A stretch of 64,000 bases of DNA, from contig CM043699.1 of NCBI GenBank assembly GCA_023935145.1, positions 123,758,036 through 123,822,035 of the forward strand. Reading direction: 5' to 3'. This DNA is from Bretschneidera sinensis. Taxonomy: Eukaryota; Streptophyta; Magnoliopsida; Brassicales; Akaniaceae. The position numbers and the translations under genes are program-made. How positions within the stretch are numbered: position 1 is the first letter of the stretch; the number at the start of each line of letters is the position of its first letter. Positions 19,200-31,807 of this stretch are shown piece after piece. The notes below the pieces were generated by a model. It was not told where the DNA came from. It saw nothing but the letters and a program-made list of their open reading frames with translations, and made no database searches.

Positions 19200-20445
19200 T
19201 GATGAGTCTTAAATATTGCATATTTTAGACCCTTAACTTATATTTGTTATGCTCTTAGTTAGTAGTATTTCACTTTATTTTACGTTTTTCTTGTGTTTTG
19301 TGTATTTTTACAGGTTTGTGAAAAAAATGAAGCATTTCAAGAGAGATTTGAAGCTTCTAGAGACATTGCGATCGATCGCACGAGATATGCGATCGAGCGC
19401 ACCTACGGTCGAGCGCACCTACCTATGAACGAGTGCATTGTCAATATCCCACGTCGAAATAATTTAAGTTCAGTGCATCTGCAATCAATCGCAGCAGACA
19501 TGCGATCGAGCGCACATGAGATCGTGCGCACAAGACATGCGATCGATCGCACCACACTGCGATCGAGCGCACACGGGCAGTTTCCCACATTGAATCTGCA
19601 ACCCATTTTGCTCTGGGTCTCCCCTTATATAAACACCACCTGACTTCATAATTCAGTGTACAATTCCTAAGCCACTTTGGTGTTTACCGGTGGATGTCCG
19701 TCAGCATTCTGGTGGATCCCGAAGGCATTGCTACCACGAGAGCAAGCGCCGCCCGTCAGCGAGTGGAATTTCTCCCATGTAAAGTTGTTTATTTATTTCT
19801 TTATATTCAGTTGTTTTAGTTTAAATGTTTAGCACTTTTTATTATAGTTTTATTGTTATGAGTGGCTAAACTCTTCAGCTAAGGTTGAAGATGAAGCCCC
19901 GCCGTTGTTTGGCATAGTAGTTCAGATTTGCTTGTACAAATCTGACAATTTTAAGTATAAATGTTCTGTCAATTATTTGAGTTAATCTTATAATTGATTG
20001 AGTTTAAATTGTCTGTTGGATTTTCTTTGTGTTTCATCTGATGGATACATTGAATGCTTTTCGATTAAATTGGATTCCCTTTGTGATTTGTTAAGAGCGG
20101 ATACATCGGGTGCTTTTGGTTTAGTTGGGATATTCTTTGTTTTTTGTCTTATAGTTGGATTCATTGAATGTTTTGATAGGCTATATTTTTAGAACATGTA
20201 TGCTTAAACTTCGGTGGGGTGGATTCAGAAACCTTAGTGCTTTTTATTAGTTTTAAAATCAACTTAGTTTAGTTTTAATTTGTTTTCTAAAATATCATTC
20301 ACAATTCGGAACTAGGTTAAGATAAAGTTAGTTTAGATTAAAAATATATTTTCACAACACAATTCCCTGTGGATTCGACCTCGCACTTGCACACACTATA
20401 TTGCAAACGACTCGTGCGCTTTCGAGTAAATTAAAACTCACAACA
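19200..20445 (+). repeat. 3' LTR of E
   Basis: Same length as the 5' LTR, starting TGATGAG after the PPT and ending CAACA before the CTTGG target copy. The distal upstream element is mutated here (ATCCCACGTCG in place of ATCCCACATCG). Confidence 0.93.
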
Positions 20446-20688
20446 CTTGGTTTCTTAAAAAGGATTGTTGCAACTTGTAAGAAGCATTTGAGATAGTGCA
20501 GAGAGTTCAGGGGAACTCACAGGGATGTAGGCATATTGCCGAACCTCAATAACAAATTGCTTGTCTTCTTTCTTTCTTTGATTTTTTGTTCTTGTGTTCG
20601 ATTGCTGAAATTATTTCTACAAGTCATTCTAGACTTGGGTGTTTGGAAGATCACCACCTGGGCATCTTATCAAGGTGATTTCTAATAG

Positions 20689-20700
20689 TGGTATCAGAGC
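20689..20700 (+). promoter_or_regulatory. Initiator tRNA-Met PBS of copia 2
   Basis: TGGTATCAGAGC one base after the LTR end TTTCTAATA, in the same position as in copia 1. Confidence 0.88.
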
Positions 20701-20927
20701 TGCACAGCTGGGTATCGGAGCAAGAACAAGAAGGTGACAGAGCCAAGACTCCAAGAATCAAAGATCAACTTCTTGGGTGATTCAAGAGCGGTGTAAAGAT
20801 TAAGATCTAATCATGTTCTTGAAGGTTGATTCAAGAATGGTGTTAAGATCCATCTTCAATCTGTGTTCTTGAGGTTAAAGAAAGCATTTGTGGGTAGTGC
20901 ATAAATCTAGGATCTTGTCTGCAAAAG

Positions 20928-21662
20928 ATGGCTTCAAATTTCTGTGTAGAGAAGTTTGATGGAAAGGGAGACTTTGCCCTTTGGAAGCGGAAGATCAAGG
21001 TTGTTCTAATGCAACAGAAAGTGGACTTGGCTATTAGAGAAGATGATACTTTTTCAGCAAGTGTCATGGAGGACCAGCGGAATGAGATGAAGAAGATGGC
21101 TTACAACACAATTTTCTTGCACATGTCGGATAGTGTCACAAGGGAGTGCGGAGACTCGGAGGATCCGATTGTCATATGGAAGAAACTAGATGAGTTGTTT
21201 CTTAACTCTTCCTAACAAGATTTATCTTCTTAAAAGAATCTTTGCTTTTAAAATGGACCCTAGTAAAGAGTTGCAAGATAATTTTGATGTCTTTAATAAG
21301 CTAGTTCAAGATTTGAATAGCTATAGCATTATTTTTCCGGATGAACAATTGGCTGTTATTTTGTTAAATTCTCTTCCTGATTGCTTTGATAACTTGATTA
21401 ATGCCATTGAGTATGGAAGGGATACTTTGACAAAGGAAATTATAATAAATGCTATAAGGGCACATGATTTCAAACAAGTGGTGATGGGCTGTTCGTAAAA
21501 GGAAGGCCAGCAACTCGAAATAGCAGTAGCAACCATGGCAACTACCGGGAGAAATCAAGAGGAAGAGGGCAGTGCCATGGGAGATTTCACTCTAAGACAA
21601 GACATTGAGGAGGAAGGAGATGCTTAAACTACAACAAGGAGGGCCATTTCAAGAAAGACTGC
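20928..21662 (+). pseudogene. Gag of copia 2, frameshifted and with a broken zinc knuckle
   Basis: Starts MASNFCVEKFDGKGDF at 20928. The frame is lost near 21205, where a few bases present in copia 1 are missing, and continues in another frame (LPNKIYLLKRIFAFKMDPSK) to a stop at 21496. The knuckle at 21621-21662 reads CLNYNKEGHFKKDC: the second cysteine is replaced by tyrosine, so metal binding should be lost. Capsid landmarks match copia 1. Confidence 0.82.
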
Positions 21663-21752
21663 AAGAAGAGGATGTGGGATGAGAGGAGAAGCCACACCAA
21701 CAATGGAGAGGCTTCGGTTGCCAAAAGAGAACAGTAAGATGATGTTCTTGTA

Positions 21753-24700
21753 GTGTGCTCAAATGTGAGCAGAAGGCAAGGCAGTGGAAAGTTGATTCTA
21801 GATTCTGGGTGCACTTATCATATGTGCCCTCACAATGAATGGTTTAAGAATTTCAAGGAGATCAATGATGGAAGGGTCTTCTTGGGGAATGACAATTCTT
21901 GCCAAGTGAGAGGGATTGGTGACATTCAATTGAAAATGTTTGATGGAGTCATAAGACTGCTGTGAAATGTAAGATATCTTTCAGATTTGAAGAGGAACTT
22001 GATCTCATTGGGGCAGCTGGATTCCATGGGGTATACATGCAAAGTAGAAGGAGGAAAGATCAAGGTGGCCAAGGGATCTTTGGTAGTGATCAAGGCAGTA
22101 AGAAATGATGGACTCTATGAGATGATCGGAGAGACAGAAATCAATGATCAAGCAATAAGCTTGATGGCTGAGATGGACAAGGCAGCCCTTTGGCACACTC
22201 ACTTGGGTCACATGAGCGAAAAAAACATGCAAGTGCTTAGAAAGAAAGGTCTACTTGGTGGTGACAAAGTAAAAAAAACTGGATTTCTGTGAGAGTTGCA
22301 TTCTTGGGAAGCAACACCGGGTCAGCTTCAACACCGGAGTGCACAAGTCCAAAGGGATTCTTGATTACATTCATTCGGACCTTTGGGGACCAGCAAGGAC
22401 ACCAACACAGGGAGGTAACTTTTACTTTCTGTCTTTAATTGATGATTATTCAAGAAGAGTAAGGGTTTATTTGCTTAGGAATAAATCTGATGCCTTGAAT
22501 AAATTTGTTGTGTGGAAGAAGTTGCTGGAAACTCAAACGGGTAGGGTAGTTAAGGCTTTACGAATCAATAATGGCTTAGAATTTTGCAATAATGATTTTG
22601 ATAAATTCTGTGAATTAAATGGAATTCTAAGGCATAGGATGGTTGTAAAAACACCCCAGCAAAATGGAGTTGCTGAAAGAATGAATAGAACCCTTATGGA
22701 AAAAGTTAGGTGCATGTTAATAGGATCTGGGTTACAAAAATATTTTTGGGGAGAAGCTGTGGCTTAAGCTGCATACTTGATAAATAGATCACCCTCTAGA
22801 GCTTTAGAGCTCAAGACTCCCATGGAGATGTGGAGTGAAAAACCCCCTGAATTAAACAAGCTTAGGACTTTTGGGTGTGCAACATATGCACATCAAAAGG
22901 AGGATAAACTTGACCCTAGATCTAGAAAATGTGTATTTCTAGGATATGGTGATGGGGTTAAGGGATATAAGTTGTAGTCCTTAGAAAAGAAGGGCATGAA
23001 ACTGATCATAAGTAGGGATGTTATCTTTAATGAATTATTATTTCTCTACTTGAAGAAAACTAACCCTGTAAGGGCTAGTGAGCAAACCAAACCGGAAGTT
23101 ATGGAGCATTGCATCAAGGAGAACTCAGTTCAGGTAGAGCAGAGGAGGCAAGAGAGTTTGGACCAGGTAGAGCCCTTGGATGAAGGCCAAGCTCAAGAAA
23201 CTTAAGAAGAGGCTGAACAAGAAGAGGTTGATGTAGTAAATGACTACCAGCTCACAAGAGATCAGGAAAGGAGAGTGGTTAGACCACCTTTGAGATATGG
23301 GTTTGCAAATACTGTAGATGCAGCAGCTCCTTGGAGAGAAAGAGAAGTTGAACCAGAAACTTACACAGATGCTATGGAGTGTAAGGATTTGTCAAAGTGG
23401 CAGCTGGCTATGGAGGAAGAAATAGAGTCTTTGATGAAGAACAACTCTTGGGAGTTGGTGCCCAAACCTGAAAAACAGAGAGTTATGGATTGTAGATGCT
23501 CTACAAGATCAAAGAAGGGAATACTCTAAGGGATGAAGTCCGGTATAAAGCTAGGCTAGTGGCGAAGGGGTTCACACAAAAAGAAGGTATAGATTTCACC
23601 GAAATATTCTCACCGGTTGTGAAGTACAAGACGATCCGGATAGTGTTAGCATTGGTGGTCCAATTTGATTGGGAAATTGAGCAAATGGATGTGAAGATAG
23701 CATTCTTACATGGAGAGCTCGATGAGACCATTTTCATGAGGCAACCCAGAGGTTATGAAGAGAGAAGGCAGGGAGAGTTAGTGTGCAAATTAAAGAAATC
23801 TCTCTATGGCCTGAAGCAATCACCTAGGCAATGGAATAAGAGGTTTGATTCCTTTGTAATCAGCTTGGGTTTCATAAGGAGCTACTATGATTCGTGCTTG
23901 TACTATAAGGGGCAGAAGGTTGAGGAAGTGGTGATCATCCTCATTTATGTTGATGATATGTTGCTGGTTGGGAGCAGCATGGAGAGGATAAATAAATTGA
24001 AGGCTCAACTCAGTAAGGAGTTTGAGATGAAGGATCTTGGCTATGCACTAAAGATCCTTGGGATGTGTATCATCCGGGAAAGGGAGAGAAACAGATTAAA
24101 AATCTCTCAAACTTCCTACATAGAGAAGATTATATCTAAATTCTCTATGGAAGATAGCAAACCAGTGAAGGTTCCCCTTACTGGTCATTTCAAGCTCCCC
24201 AGCGATCAATGTCCAAGATCGGAGGCGGAGAAGAAGGAAATGGAGAAAGTCCCTTACTCTAGTGCTGTTGGTTCTATTATGTATACCATGGTAAGCACTA
24301 GACCCGACATTGCTCATGCAATGAGTGTTCTCAGTAGGTTTATGAATAATCCTAGAAAGGAGCATTGGCTTGGGATAAAGTAGTTGCTGAGATATTTGAA
24401 GGGAAGCCCAGAAGAGGGCTGGTGTATGAGAAGAGGGGTAATGCCATCTGCCTTGAGGGTTTTGCTGATTCAGACTATGGAGCAGACCGAGATAAAAGGA
24501 GATCGATTACCTCTTATTTTTTCAAATTAAATGGATGTTGTGTAAGTTGGAAGGCTCAGTTGCAGCCAGTGGTAACACTCTCAACAACCGAGGCTGAGTA
24601 CGTAGCAGCAACGGAGGCCATTAAGGAGGCTATGTGGTGCAAAGGGTTGCTTGAAGAGTTGAAGGTACTAGAGGAGCAGGTTGTGGTATTTTCTGATAAT

Positions 24701-24916
24701 CAAAGTGCCTTGCACTTGTGTAAAAATCTGGTGTTCTATGAGAAGACAAAGCATATGGATGTTCGGTATCATTTCATTCGGGAAAATGTTACGAAAGGAT
24801 GCATCCATGTGGACAAGATTGCCACGAAAGAAAATCCTGTTGATTTGGGTACTAAAGTTCTACCTCTAAGTAAGTTCAATCATTTCCTTGGACTACTTAG
24901 GATAGGAGTCGGTTGA
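21753..24916 (+). pseudogene. Pol of copia 2: protease, integrase, RT, RNase H, multiply broken
   Basis: The protease keeps DSG (LILDSGCTYHMC). A stop at about 21963 and a shift in an A-run near 22270 break the zinc-finger region. The integrase core (22339-22767) has DLWGP and AERMNRTL, but the second catalytic Asp is Asn in INNGLEF. Stops fall at about 22766, 22975 and 23203. RT is open from 23496 to 24383 with LIYVDDMLLVG. RNase H is open from 24365 to 24916 after a small frame change and keeps [14 protein letters not shown] and SDNQSALHL. The order is that of Ty1/copia. RT and RNase H are better preserved than in copia 1. Confidence 0.88.
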
Positions 24917-24985
24917 TAGATGACTCAAGATAAGTTTGGATCCTGAAGCTTTTTGCACAATGGTTTAGGTTTTTGGAACATTTAG

Positions 24986-24999
24986 ACAAAGGTAGAGAT
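24986..24999 (+). promoter_or_regulatory. Polypurine tract of copia 2
   Basis: ACAAAGGTAGAGAT immediately before TGTTTTTATTTG of the 3' LTR, identical to the copia 1 tract. Confidence 0.75.
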
Positions 25000-26080
25000 T
25001 GTTTTTATTTGTCTAAGATTCAAATAGGTCCAACCATGGTTTAAAAATTGTTAAAATCCAAACCAAAGGTGGAGTATCAAAGTACAGTAAGTTAGAAGGT
25101 TGTACACATATGTGTGCATCATTTTGGAGCAAGGGAAGGCCATGCGCACTAGTGTGTGCACTTCTGCACACAAACTAAGAAATTGTGCGCATAGCAAGAA
25201 GTGTGCCAGGTCCGGGTCAGCACCGCACCACTCAGAACCAGTTTCGCGCCATCCAGAATGGTGTGCTCCAGGATAGCACCAGCACCTAGGCACTTCGAAG
25301 CCAGCGCCGCGCCCTCTAGCGTGTTGCACATCAGGTGCGCACCAGCGCCTAAGTGCCCAGTAGCCAGCGCCACACCGCCCAGAGACTTCACAATCTTACT
25401 CTGCCCCAGCACCAAGGCGTGCCCTGTTGAGCACCAAGGCGCCAGGCACTCCAAGGCACACATGGGCAGAATGACTTAGGACTCTCCAAAATGTATGTGC
25501 ACAATACCAAAACGCATAGCACCACTTGGAGGATGTTGAAGTGCTAAGATTAAAAGAAGATTACGATCAAAGGGAGGAGATTGATTCACAACAATGTCCA
25601 AGAAGTGAAAGGCTATAAAAGAGGTTCTCAAGCCTCTTTTTCACACACTACATAGAAACATATAGAAAAAGAGAAAGTTTTGACATTGTGAGATCAATTT
25701 TAAATACAAGAGAGAATTATGTGAGAGACATAAACACAATAGCGACTCTTTGTAGTGAGGCTGGTTGTAAAAAAGAGAGAGTAGCATAGAGAGAGAGCAT
25801 TGTAATCTTCTTCTTTCTCTTCATGGTGTCTTCAAGAACTTGGTTTCTTGAAGGGGATTGTTGTAACTTGTAAGAACCATTTGAGATAGTGCAGAGAGTT
25901 TGGAGGAACTCACGGGGACGTAGGCACATTGTCAAACCTCGATAACAAATTGCTTGTCTTCTTTCTTTCTTTGATTTTCTGTTCTTGTGTTCGATTGCTG
26001 AAATTATTTCTACAAGTCATTCTAGACTTGGGTGTTTAGAAGATCACCACCTGGGCATCTTGTCAAGGTGATTTCCAAGA
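25000..26080 (+). repeat. 3' LTR of copia 2 (about 1081 bp)
   Basis: Uninterrupted equivalent of the split 5' LTR. Contains a TATA box (CTATAAAAGAGG) near 25613, GC-rich AGCGCC words, and a segment at 25100-25190 with GTGTGTGCACTTCTGCA that is shared with the D1 LTR. Open frames here (25051-25479 on both strands) follow the GC-rich repeats. Confidence 0.9.
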
Positions 26081-27758
26081 TGTTGAGATAGAGAATCTTC
26101 ATATATTTGTTGACCTTATGTTGTATGTAATGTGTTAAAAATCGTATGTTCAAAATAAAACTAAGAAAAGAAAATTTGGTGAACTCTTATCGAAATGATA
26201 GTTTTTTTTTTGTCAAATAAATAAGAAAGTAATTGGAGCAAAATTAAGATCTATATTACGCGTAGTGAGGAATTAAATAATTTCTACTTAAAAGCTTATA
26301 ATTAAAATGATAATTCTTTAATTATTATTACTCCTAGTAATTTGTTTCCTTATTGAGCATTTTAGTTCACTTGTTTATTTTACTAACATTTCAGGTAACA
26401 CTGGGTCTTTTATGGTCAGAGTTGAAGGTAGTTGCATACGGTATCCTTATCCTTTGAGTCTTTTTATATTTAATGGTCTAGTTGTTGTAAAGAAATTGTG
26501 AAATTAGTTGTTGTGGGGAAAGTTTTCCTTTAAATTGTACCTTTGTAAGCTGTAAAATTTTGAATTTAATCATATTTAAACGATTTGTATTTGTATGAAT
26601 TTGTGATGTTTGAAAATATTACTAGTTTCTTTGTGATTTTTATGTGTTTGTAATAAGTTCTTAAGTATTCATATTTAAGCCCCTTAATTTACATTTGTTA
26701 AGGTCTTAGTTTACGTATTTTATTCTATTTTACTTCATTTTTGTGTTTTCTGTGTTTTTATAGGTTCTTAGAGAAAATAGAGCATTATCTGATTTGGAGA
26801 ACAAGAACTGGAAGAGTTGAAAGCTGCACACAGTGCGATCGAGCACAAAAGTGTGCGATCGAGCGCACCAGCACTCGTGCGCACAAAAAGAAGGCTTGAG
26901 TGCAACCTTGCGCTCGAGCACACTAACATGAGATCGAGCGCACCTGTGCAGTAAAATGGCAGCACCTATTTTGGAAAGTAGGATTAGGGTTCTGTTTTCC
27001 TAGTTAGGGTTTCCAGATGTCTTAAGACCCTATAAATAGACTTGTAAAACACAGAAACAGGATCTTCTTTTCAGTTTTAAGCTTGGGAGACAAATTGATG
27101 ACTCTTCTCCACAGTATTTTTCGGGTTTATTCTTTTCTCTTTAGTTTATATTATGAAGATGTGTAACATCACCACCATGTGTAACTAACTTACTAGTAGG
27201 GCTCGATTGAAGCCCTAATTATGTTTTTTCCATTTATAAATATTGTTGCCTTTGTGATAGCTGTGTTATGATTCTTAACTTGATTAATGCCTGTTTTTAT
27301 TGAAATTTCTCATACGTTTTTGCCTGGTCAACATATGCATGTGGCATGGATTAGTTAGTTAGATCAATTTAGATGACCGAGTCCTGGGTCTGACAATAGT
27401 AATAAAAGAAATCCACGCTGGATTCTTGGGTTAATCAATATGGGAAACCAAGAGTATAAAACATGCCCTAGGTCTTGTGTGTTTGTCGATTTTCACAGAT
27501 CATATGCTCTCTTAAGGAACAACTTAGTATATACCATGCTAAATCTCTTAAAAGAAAAAAGAGTTAGAGTATACACCATGCCTAACTCGTTGCTTAGGAA
27601 AATCAAAGGCTTAGGGAGTATACACCATGCCCTTAGGTTGACAAACATTAGGTATTCATGACATGACTAAAACATTGGTACGTTGTTTTATTGGGAAAAT
27701 ATGATTAGTGGTGGATATCAAAGCTTGGGTAAAGCCCACCCGGGGATGGGTTGTTACA
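26081..27758 (+). repeat. 5' LTR of element A, last segments
   Basis: 26081-26460 matches 39651-40036 of the 3' LTR (ACTTAAAAGCTTATAATTAA in both). The terminal GGGATGGGTTGTTACA ends at 27758 next to the PBS and resembles the B LTR end at 55986. An Athila-type LTR is inserted at 26651-27721. Confidence 0.75.
26651..27721 (+). mobile_element. Athila-type solo LTR (F family), truncated at its 3' end
   Basis: Begins AATAAGTTCTTAAGTATTC, similar to the F LTR start. It carries a short GATCGA array (26833-26945), a TATA box (CCTATAAATAG) near 27028 and the repeated words GTATACACCATGCC. It stops at GATATCA, about 210 bp short of the F LTR end, and joins A at the same word. The open frame at 27440-27661 is LTR sequence. 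Confidence 0.78.
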
Positions 27759-27762
27759 TTTT

Positions 27763-27774
27763 TGGTATCAAAGC
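27763..27774 (+). promoter_or_regulatory. Primer-binding site of element A
   Basis: TGGTATCAAAGC, four bases after the LTR end. It differs from the initiator tRNA-Met PBS (TGGTATCAGAGC) by one base. Confidence 0.7.
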
Positions 27775-30700
27775 TTTAGGTGTAAGGTTTTGTAGATGTT
27801 AGTGGCATGATGCATGGTGTATTGGGTGGTTGTAGGGAGTCAGTTGTATAGAGTTAGAGAAGATGTCGTTTAAGAGTTGAAACTACTAATGGTATAAGTA
27901 GGAGTAAGGTGTGTTGAGATTAAGTTTGAGTTAACTTGAGTTTGATGTTGTGTGAATTTGATGTGGTTTGGAATGATTAGTGACGTTTATGAATTTGCCT
28001 TGGTATTATATTTAATAAAATTGTAGATAAGATTTCTTAAGGTTGTAAAATAACTTTGATAGATGTATTGTTTATATATGCGTGAAAGTATTAATATGAG
28101 GTTGTTGGGTTGATGACAATGTCAAGAGGTGAAGAGTAAGAAAAGATTTCTTCCTCAATTAGTTTATTTAATTGATTTTTTTTTTATCTTTGAATTGTTA
28201 AATCCTTAGTAATTTGTCAATTGATTGCTAGATAAGGACCTTGAAAACCTTGCTGTGAAGGATTATGATTGTATAATATTTAACTTAGAAATGTTGCATT
28301 ATTTTTGGATGTTCCTTTGATGATGGTGTAACTACTGTGTACTTTTAATCAAAAGACTAGTTAGTACAAAAAATAATTTGTAACCTTGAGATAGATAAAG
28401 TTTTGTGTAGTGGGTTTAATTAAATTTATATGTATGTTTGAGTTCCGTTGTTAATCAGAAAATATGGGAAGTACGAGGGTTGAGAAGTAGAGCCGATTCA
28501 TGTGAGCTATAAGTATATCATTAGGATGTGAAACCTAAAGGGGGTAGTCAAAGTGTTGGTAAGAGTGTGGATGGAGTAATGAGTATAAAGGAAGAAGGAG
28601 TAAATTGTTCGACAAGTGGTTGGAGTAATGAACAAGGAATAATAGGGAGTGAGTGAAGTAAAGACGAAAAGATTAATTAAATAAATGATTGATGATGGTA
28701 GACAAATTGCAAGTGAGGTTTTGTGGTAATTGGGAATTTAATAAAGATAGTAAAGGTAATATGTTAGAAGGTAGAAATTATTATGTGAGGAGTCATAAAG
28801 GAGAAAGGTGTAGGAAATTTTATATTTGATTGTAAGTGTATAGTTAAGTTTGATGCAAGAAATGATTAATTTGTTTGTGGAATAAGAATTGATTTAATTA
28901 AATAGTTGATGATTTGGTTGAGTGAGCTTAAAGATTTTTCTTTACTTTGAGATATAAATTGAAAAGTAATAAATTAGATCTAACAAGAGATGTGTGATGA
29001 TGATCTAAGGTGATTAAAGTTTTGAAAGGCCAAAGAATTGTGGATGAATTGTTTTAGGTGTGATTAAGACATTAGAAAATTGATGACTAGTGAAAGTACG
29101 ATAGGTTTGCTTAGCAAAGAAGGTTAGGTGTGAGGCTGTTATATGTAGTGAATGAGATATTAAGAAGATATGTGATAGAATGAAAGATAAGAAATTCAAG
29201 GAGAAGGTCGTGGCATGAAAGTCAATGAATTTAAGAGTATACGAGAAGAAGAATCGTGAGATAGAATCGAGAGAAATTGTTCGTAAGAGAGATAGTGTAA
29301 AAAATAAGAATTATTAATTGTTTGAAGCTATATAAAGTATAATGTAAAGTGAAGGGAATATCTTAAGTAAATCGAGGAGTTGCCAGGAAGTGTTAGGAAG
29401 TTAAAAATAGATGTTTACTAAGAAGATGAAAGGAAAGATCTAAATCAGGACAAGATTAAATCGTACTTTAGGAGAAAGGTAGAGATTTGTATGACACGAT
29501 TATAAAGTACTCTATTTAAGGATTGCTAGTGGCTAATAGTTTAAAGTAATTGATGAATTTCAAGGACCAGTATATGACTAAATGTAAGATTCGGTGAGGA
29601 AAGGTGCGGAGATGAGATACTAGATAAACTTCTAGAAGAATTGATTTCATAAATAGGTAAAAGGAGTTGAAAATGTAACTAAATTAAGAGAGTTTTTGGA
29701 AGTGCATAACGGTGTATTAGGAAGTTAAAAGTGAAGTATAAGGTCAAAGACATTATAGTTTGGTCGGATAAATAAAAAATTAATGAAGAAGGAAATCTAC
29801 TTTATCTTTCAATTATTACAAAAAGGGGAGGTATTTGAAACTATGGAATATAAGGAAAAAAATTTAGTATTTATATTTGGTTTTGTTTCTAGTATTAAAG
29901 GAAGATAGTGTAGCTCGATAAGATTAATAATGGAATAGAGAGGCAAAAAGTTGAGAGTTTATTAGAATTGATTGAGACTTAATAGAATTACGTTTGATTG
30001 ATGTTTTAATTGAGGAAAGAGATCAAAACCATAAGATAAAAGTGGGAATAAGCTTCAATTAAGATGAAGACTATAGTTATAATGGTGATGTTTAGAGACA
30101 CTCTTAAATATTCTTGAAGTGGAGAGCTACTTAAAATGCATCTTGACAGTTTTATAAGTAAGAAGTTTATGGATTGAACATAAGATATAGAATACATAAT
30201 ATATGGAGTGAGTAGGAGATCTGATGTGAAAGAGTATATAAAGGAATGAAAAAGAGTGACAATTAAAATGTGACCACCAACAAAAGAAAGGTTTATGTGA
30301 GAAATTCATTGTGAGGTTTAAGTAGAAACCAAAGTCAAGTTAAATGAGATATATTTGAGGACAATTAAATGACAAAATTGGAGAAGGGACTTCTAAGATG
30401 AAGATTTGTTAGCTGCAAATAGAGATGAATGGTTCTTCGAGTGACTTGGGTGGTGCTATAAATTGGATTATACAGTATTATTGTTAAAGAGAAATTAGTT
30501 AATTTTGGAGTAATACTGGAGGATAAAGTATTAACTTATTAATCACTGTGATGAGTTATATGAGAGTTTTTGGTAAGCATAACCATTTATAATAAATAAA
30601 TTTAGGCTTTGATGGATACAATGATTGAGAGATTTGGACTAAAGCTAGAAAGGAATTGGATAGTTTGAGGTATGCCAGGAATTTTCTTAAATGATCAAAG

Positions 30701-31275
30701 GGTTGGTTTAAGATTGAATATTTATTTCCATATATGGATTTGAAAATTATGAGGATTTAATGAAGGGCTAAGTTGGAGCAAGCATGAAGATTTAAATAAT
30801 TATATTGTCGAATCCTAAGTATAGTTTCCAGTTATAGAAGAAATTTCTAAATAATTTAGGAAATGTTTAGTTAGCCAGTGACTTGCGAATGAGATCTTTG
30901 GGGAAAAGCATGATTCAAAAGATCATACCACATTTTAGACCTTGAGGTATGGAATCGAGAGAAAGGGATGTAAAATGGTAAGGAGTTTAGTTTTAGAACT
31001 CAAGAGTAGAAGAAAGATGTAAGAAAGGAATAGTGTTAAGAGATACTTTTAGTTAAGAATATATGAATCACAAGACTGATTAATTAATTTGGATTAGATT
31101 ACTCTAGAATTAAATAGTGGGTTAACAATAATGGTAGAAGGTTCAAGATGGTGACAAATAGGAAGTTTAACCCTGTATTGATAAATTATGATGAAGGTGA
31201 ATCAGACTTACGAAAGTGTTAATCGTGTTATTTTGTGGACTTGATTAATAAATTTTGAGGACGAAATTTTTATTA
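27775..31275 (+). other. Interior of element A without recognisable coding sequence
   Basis: About 3.5 kb that is AT-rich and strongly purine-biased on the sense strand, with no long ORF and no retrotransposon protein motif that I could find in either strand. The first part (GTAAGGTTTTGTAGA, GAGAAGATGTCGTTTA) resembles B after its PBS. It fits a LARD-like non-coding element, or a coding interior decayed beyond recognition by C-to-T change. Confidence 0.55.
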
Positions 31276-31287
31276 GCGGGGGAGAAT
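31276..31287 (+). promoter_or_regulatory. Polypurine tract of element A
   Basis: GCGGGGGAGAAT directly before the LTR start TGTAGAAC. It is preceded by GAGGACGAAATTTTTATTA, a familiar 3' signature of Del/Tekay-type gypsy elements. Confidence 0.78.
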
Positions 31288-31807
31288 TGTAGAACCCGGT
31301 TCTTTAATTTTCTTTTTATAATTTAAATCTTGGGATTTCGCCTTGATGCATTGTTAGAGTACTTGTCCAATTTTGAGCTTAATTTATTTTGTCTTGGGAA
31401 TGGTAAAGACTAGTAAGCAAGTAATTAATTTATGATTCAATAAATAAAAGGTGTCTTAGGGTAATTAATTAAAGAAACTAAGAGAGGTGTGGTGAAAAAT
31501 GAGAAAATAGAAATGAGGAGGGGTAAGTGAGCAATAAATCTCGAGTTGGAGTATAAAAGAGGGACGGAGAACTCAGATTTTTGTGGAAGGCTCTATAGAG
31601 GAGCCGAGAAAGTGAAAGAAAAGAGAGAAAAAGGAAAGGAAGAAGATGGAAGAATTTGGCAAGGATTTTTGGAAAGGACTTGTCTTTCTTTACTTTAATG
31701 GTCGAGTAGATTCGTTAATTTAAGGATTTAGTTCTTGGAAATGAGATTTGTGAAGAAAATTTTGAGAAAAACCTAAGTTGGTTTCTAGTTTGTGTGTTGT
31801 GCTAGGT

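Larger units (their letters stand above)
14845..20445 (+). mobile_element. Non-autonomous Athila-like element E, complete, with target duplication
   Basis: LTRs of 1246 bp each (14845-16090 and 19200-20445) with TGATGAG and CAACA ends. The 5-bp target duplication CTTGG is intact (14840-14844, 20446-20450). Inside are a tRNA-Asp PBS, one chimeric reading frame, the conserved post-coding block, a structured 3' UTR and a PPT. The two LTRs differ at only scattered sites, so this is among the youngest insertions. H is a sister copy. Confidence 0.95.
14022..20687 (+). repeat. 5' LTR of copia 2, interrupted by E
   Basis: Segments 14022-14844 and 20446-20687 together match the 3' LTR (25000-26080). 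The LTR starts TGTTGTTATTTG. It has a TATA box (GGCTATAAAAGG) near 14613 and GC-rich words of the AGCGCC type near 14260-14450. The 3' LTR carries an extra stretch of about 20 bp near 25420. The break falls in CAAGAACTTGG, which is continuous at 25833-25843 in the 3' LTR. Confidence 0.9.
14022..26080 (+). mobile_element. Ty1/copia element 2 (Tork/TNT1-like) with E nested in its 5' LTR
   Basis: 5' LTR (14022-20687, split by E), PBS, gag, pol, PPT and 3' LTR (25000-26080). It is inserted in the 5' LTR of A; the uninterrupted equivalent reads GGTAATATAAATGTGCTGAG near 39631. The target duplication is decayed (AAAGG or AAGGT left, AGATG or GATGT right), so the right boundary is uncertain by about three bases. 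Coding parts are closely related to copia 1 but carry different lesions. Confidence 0.92.
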
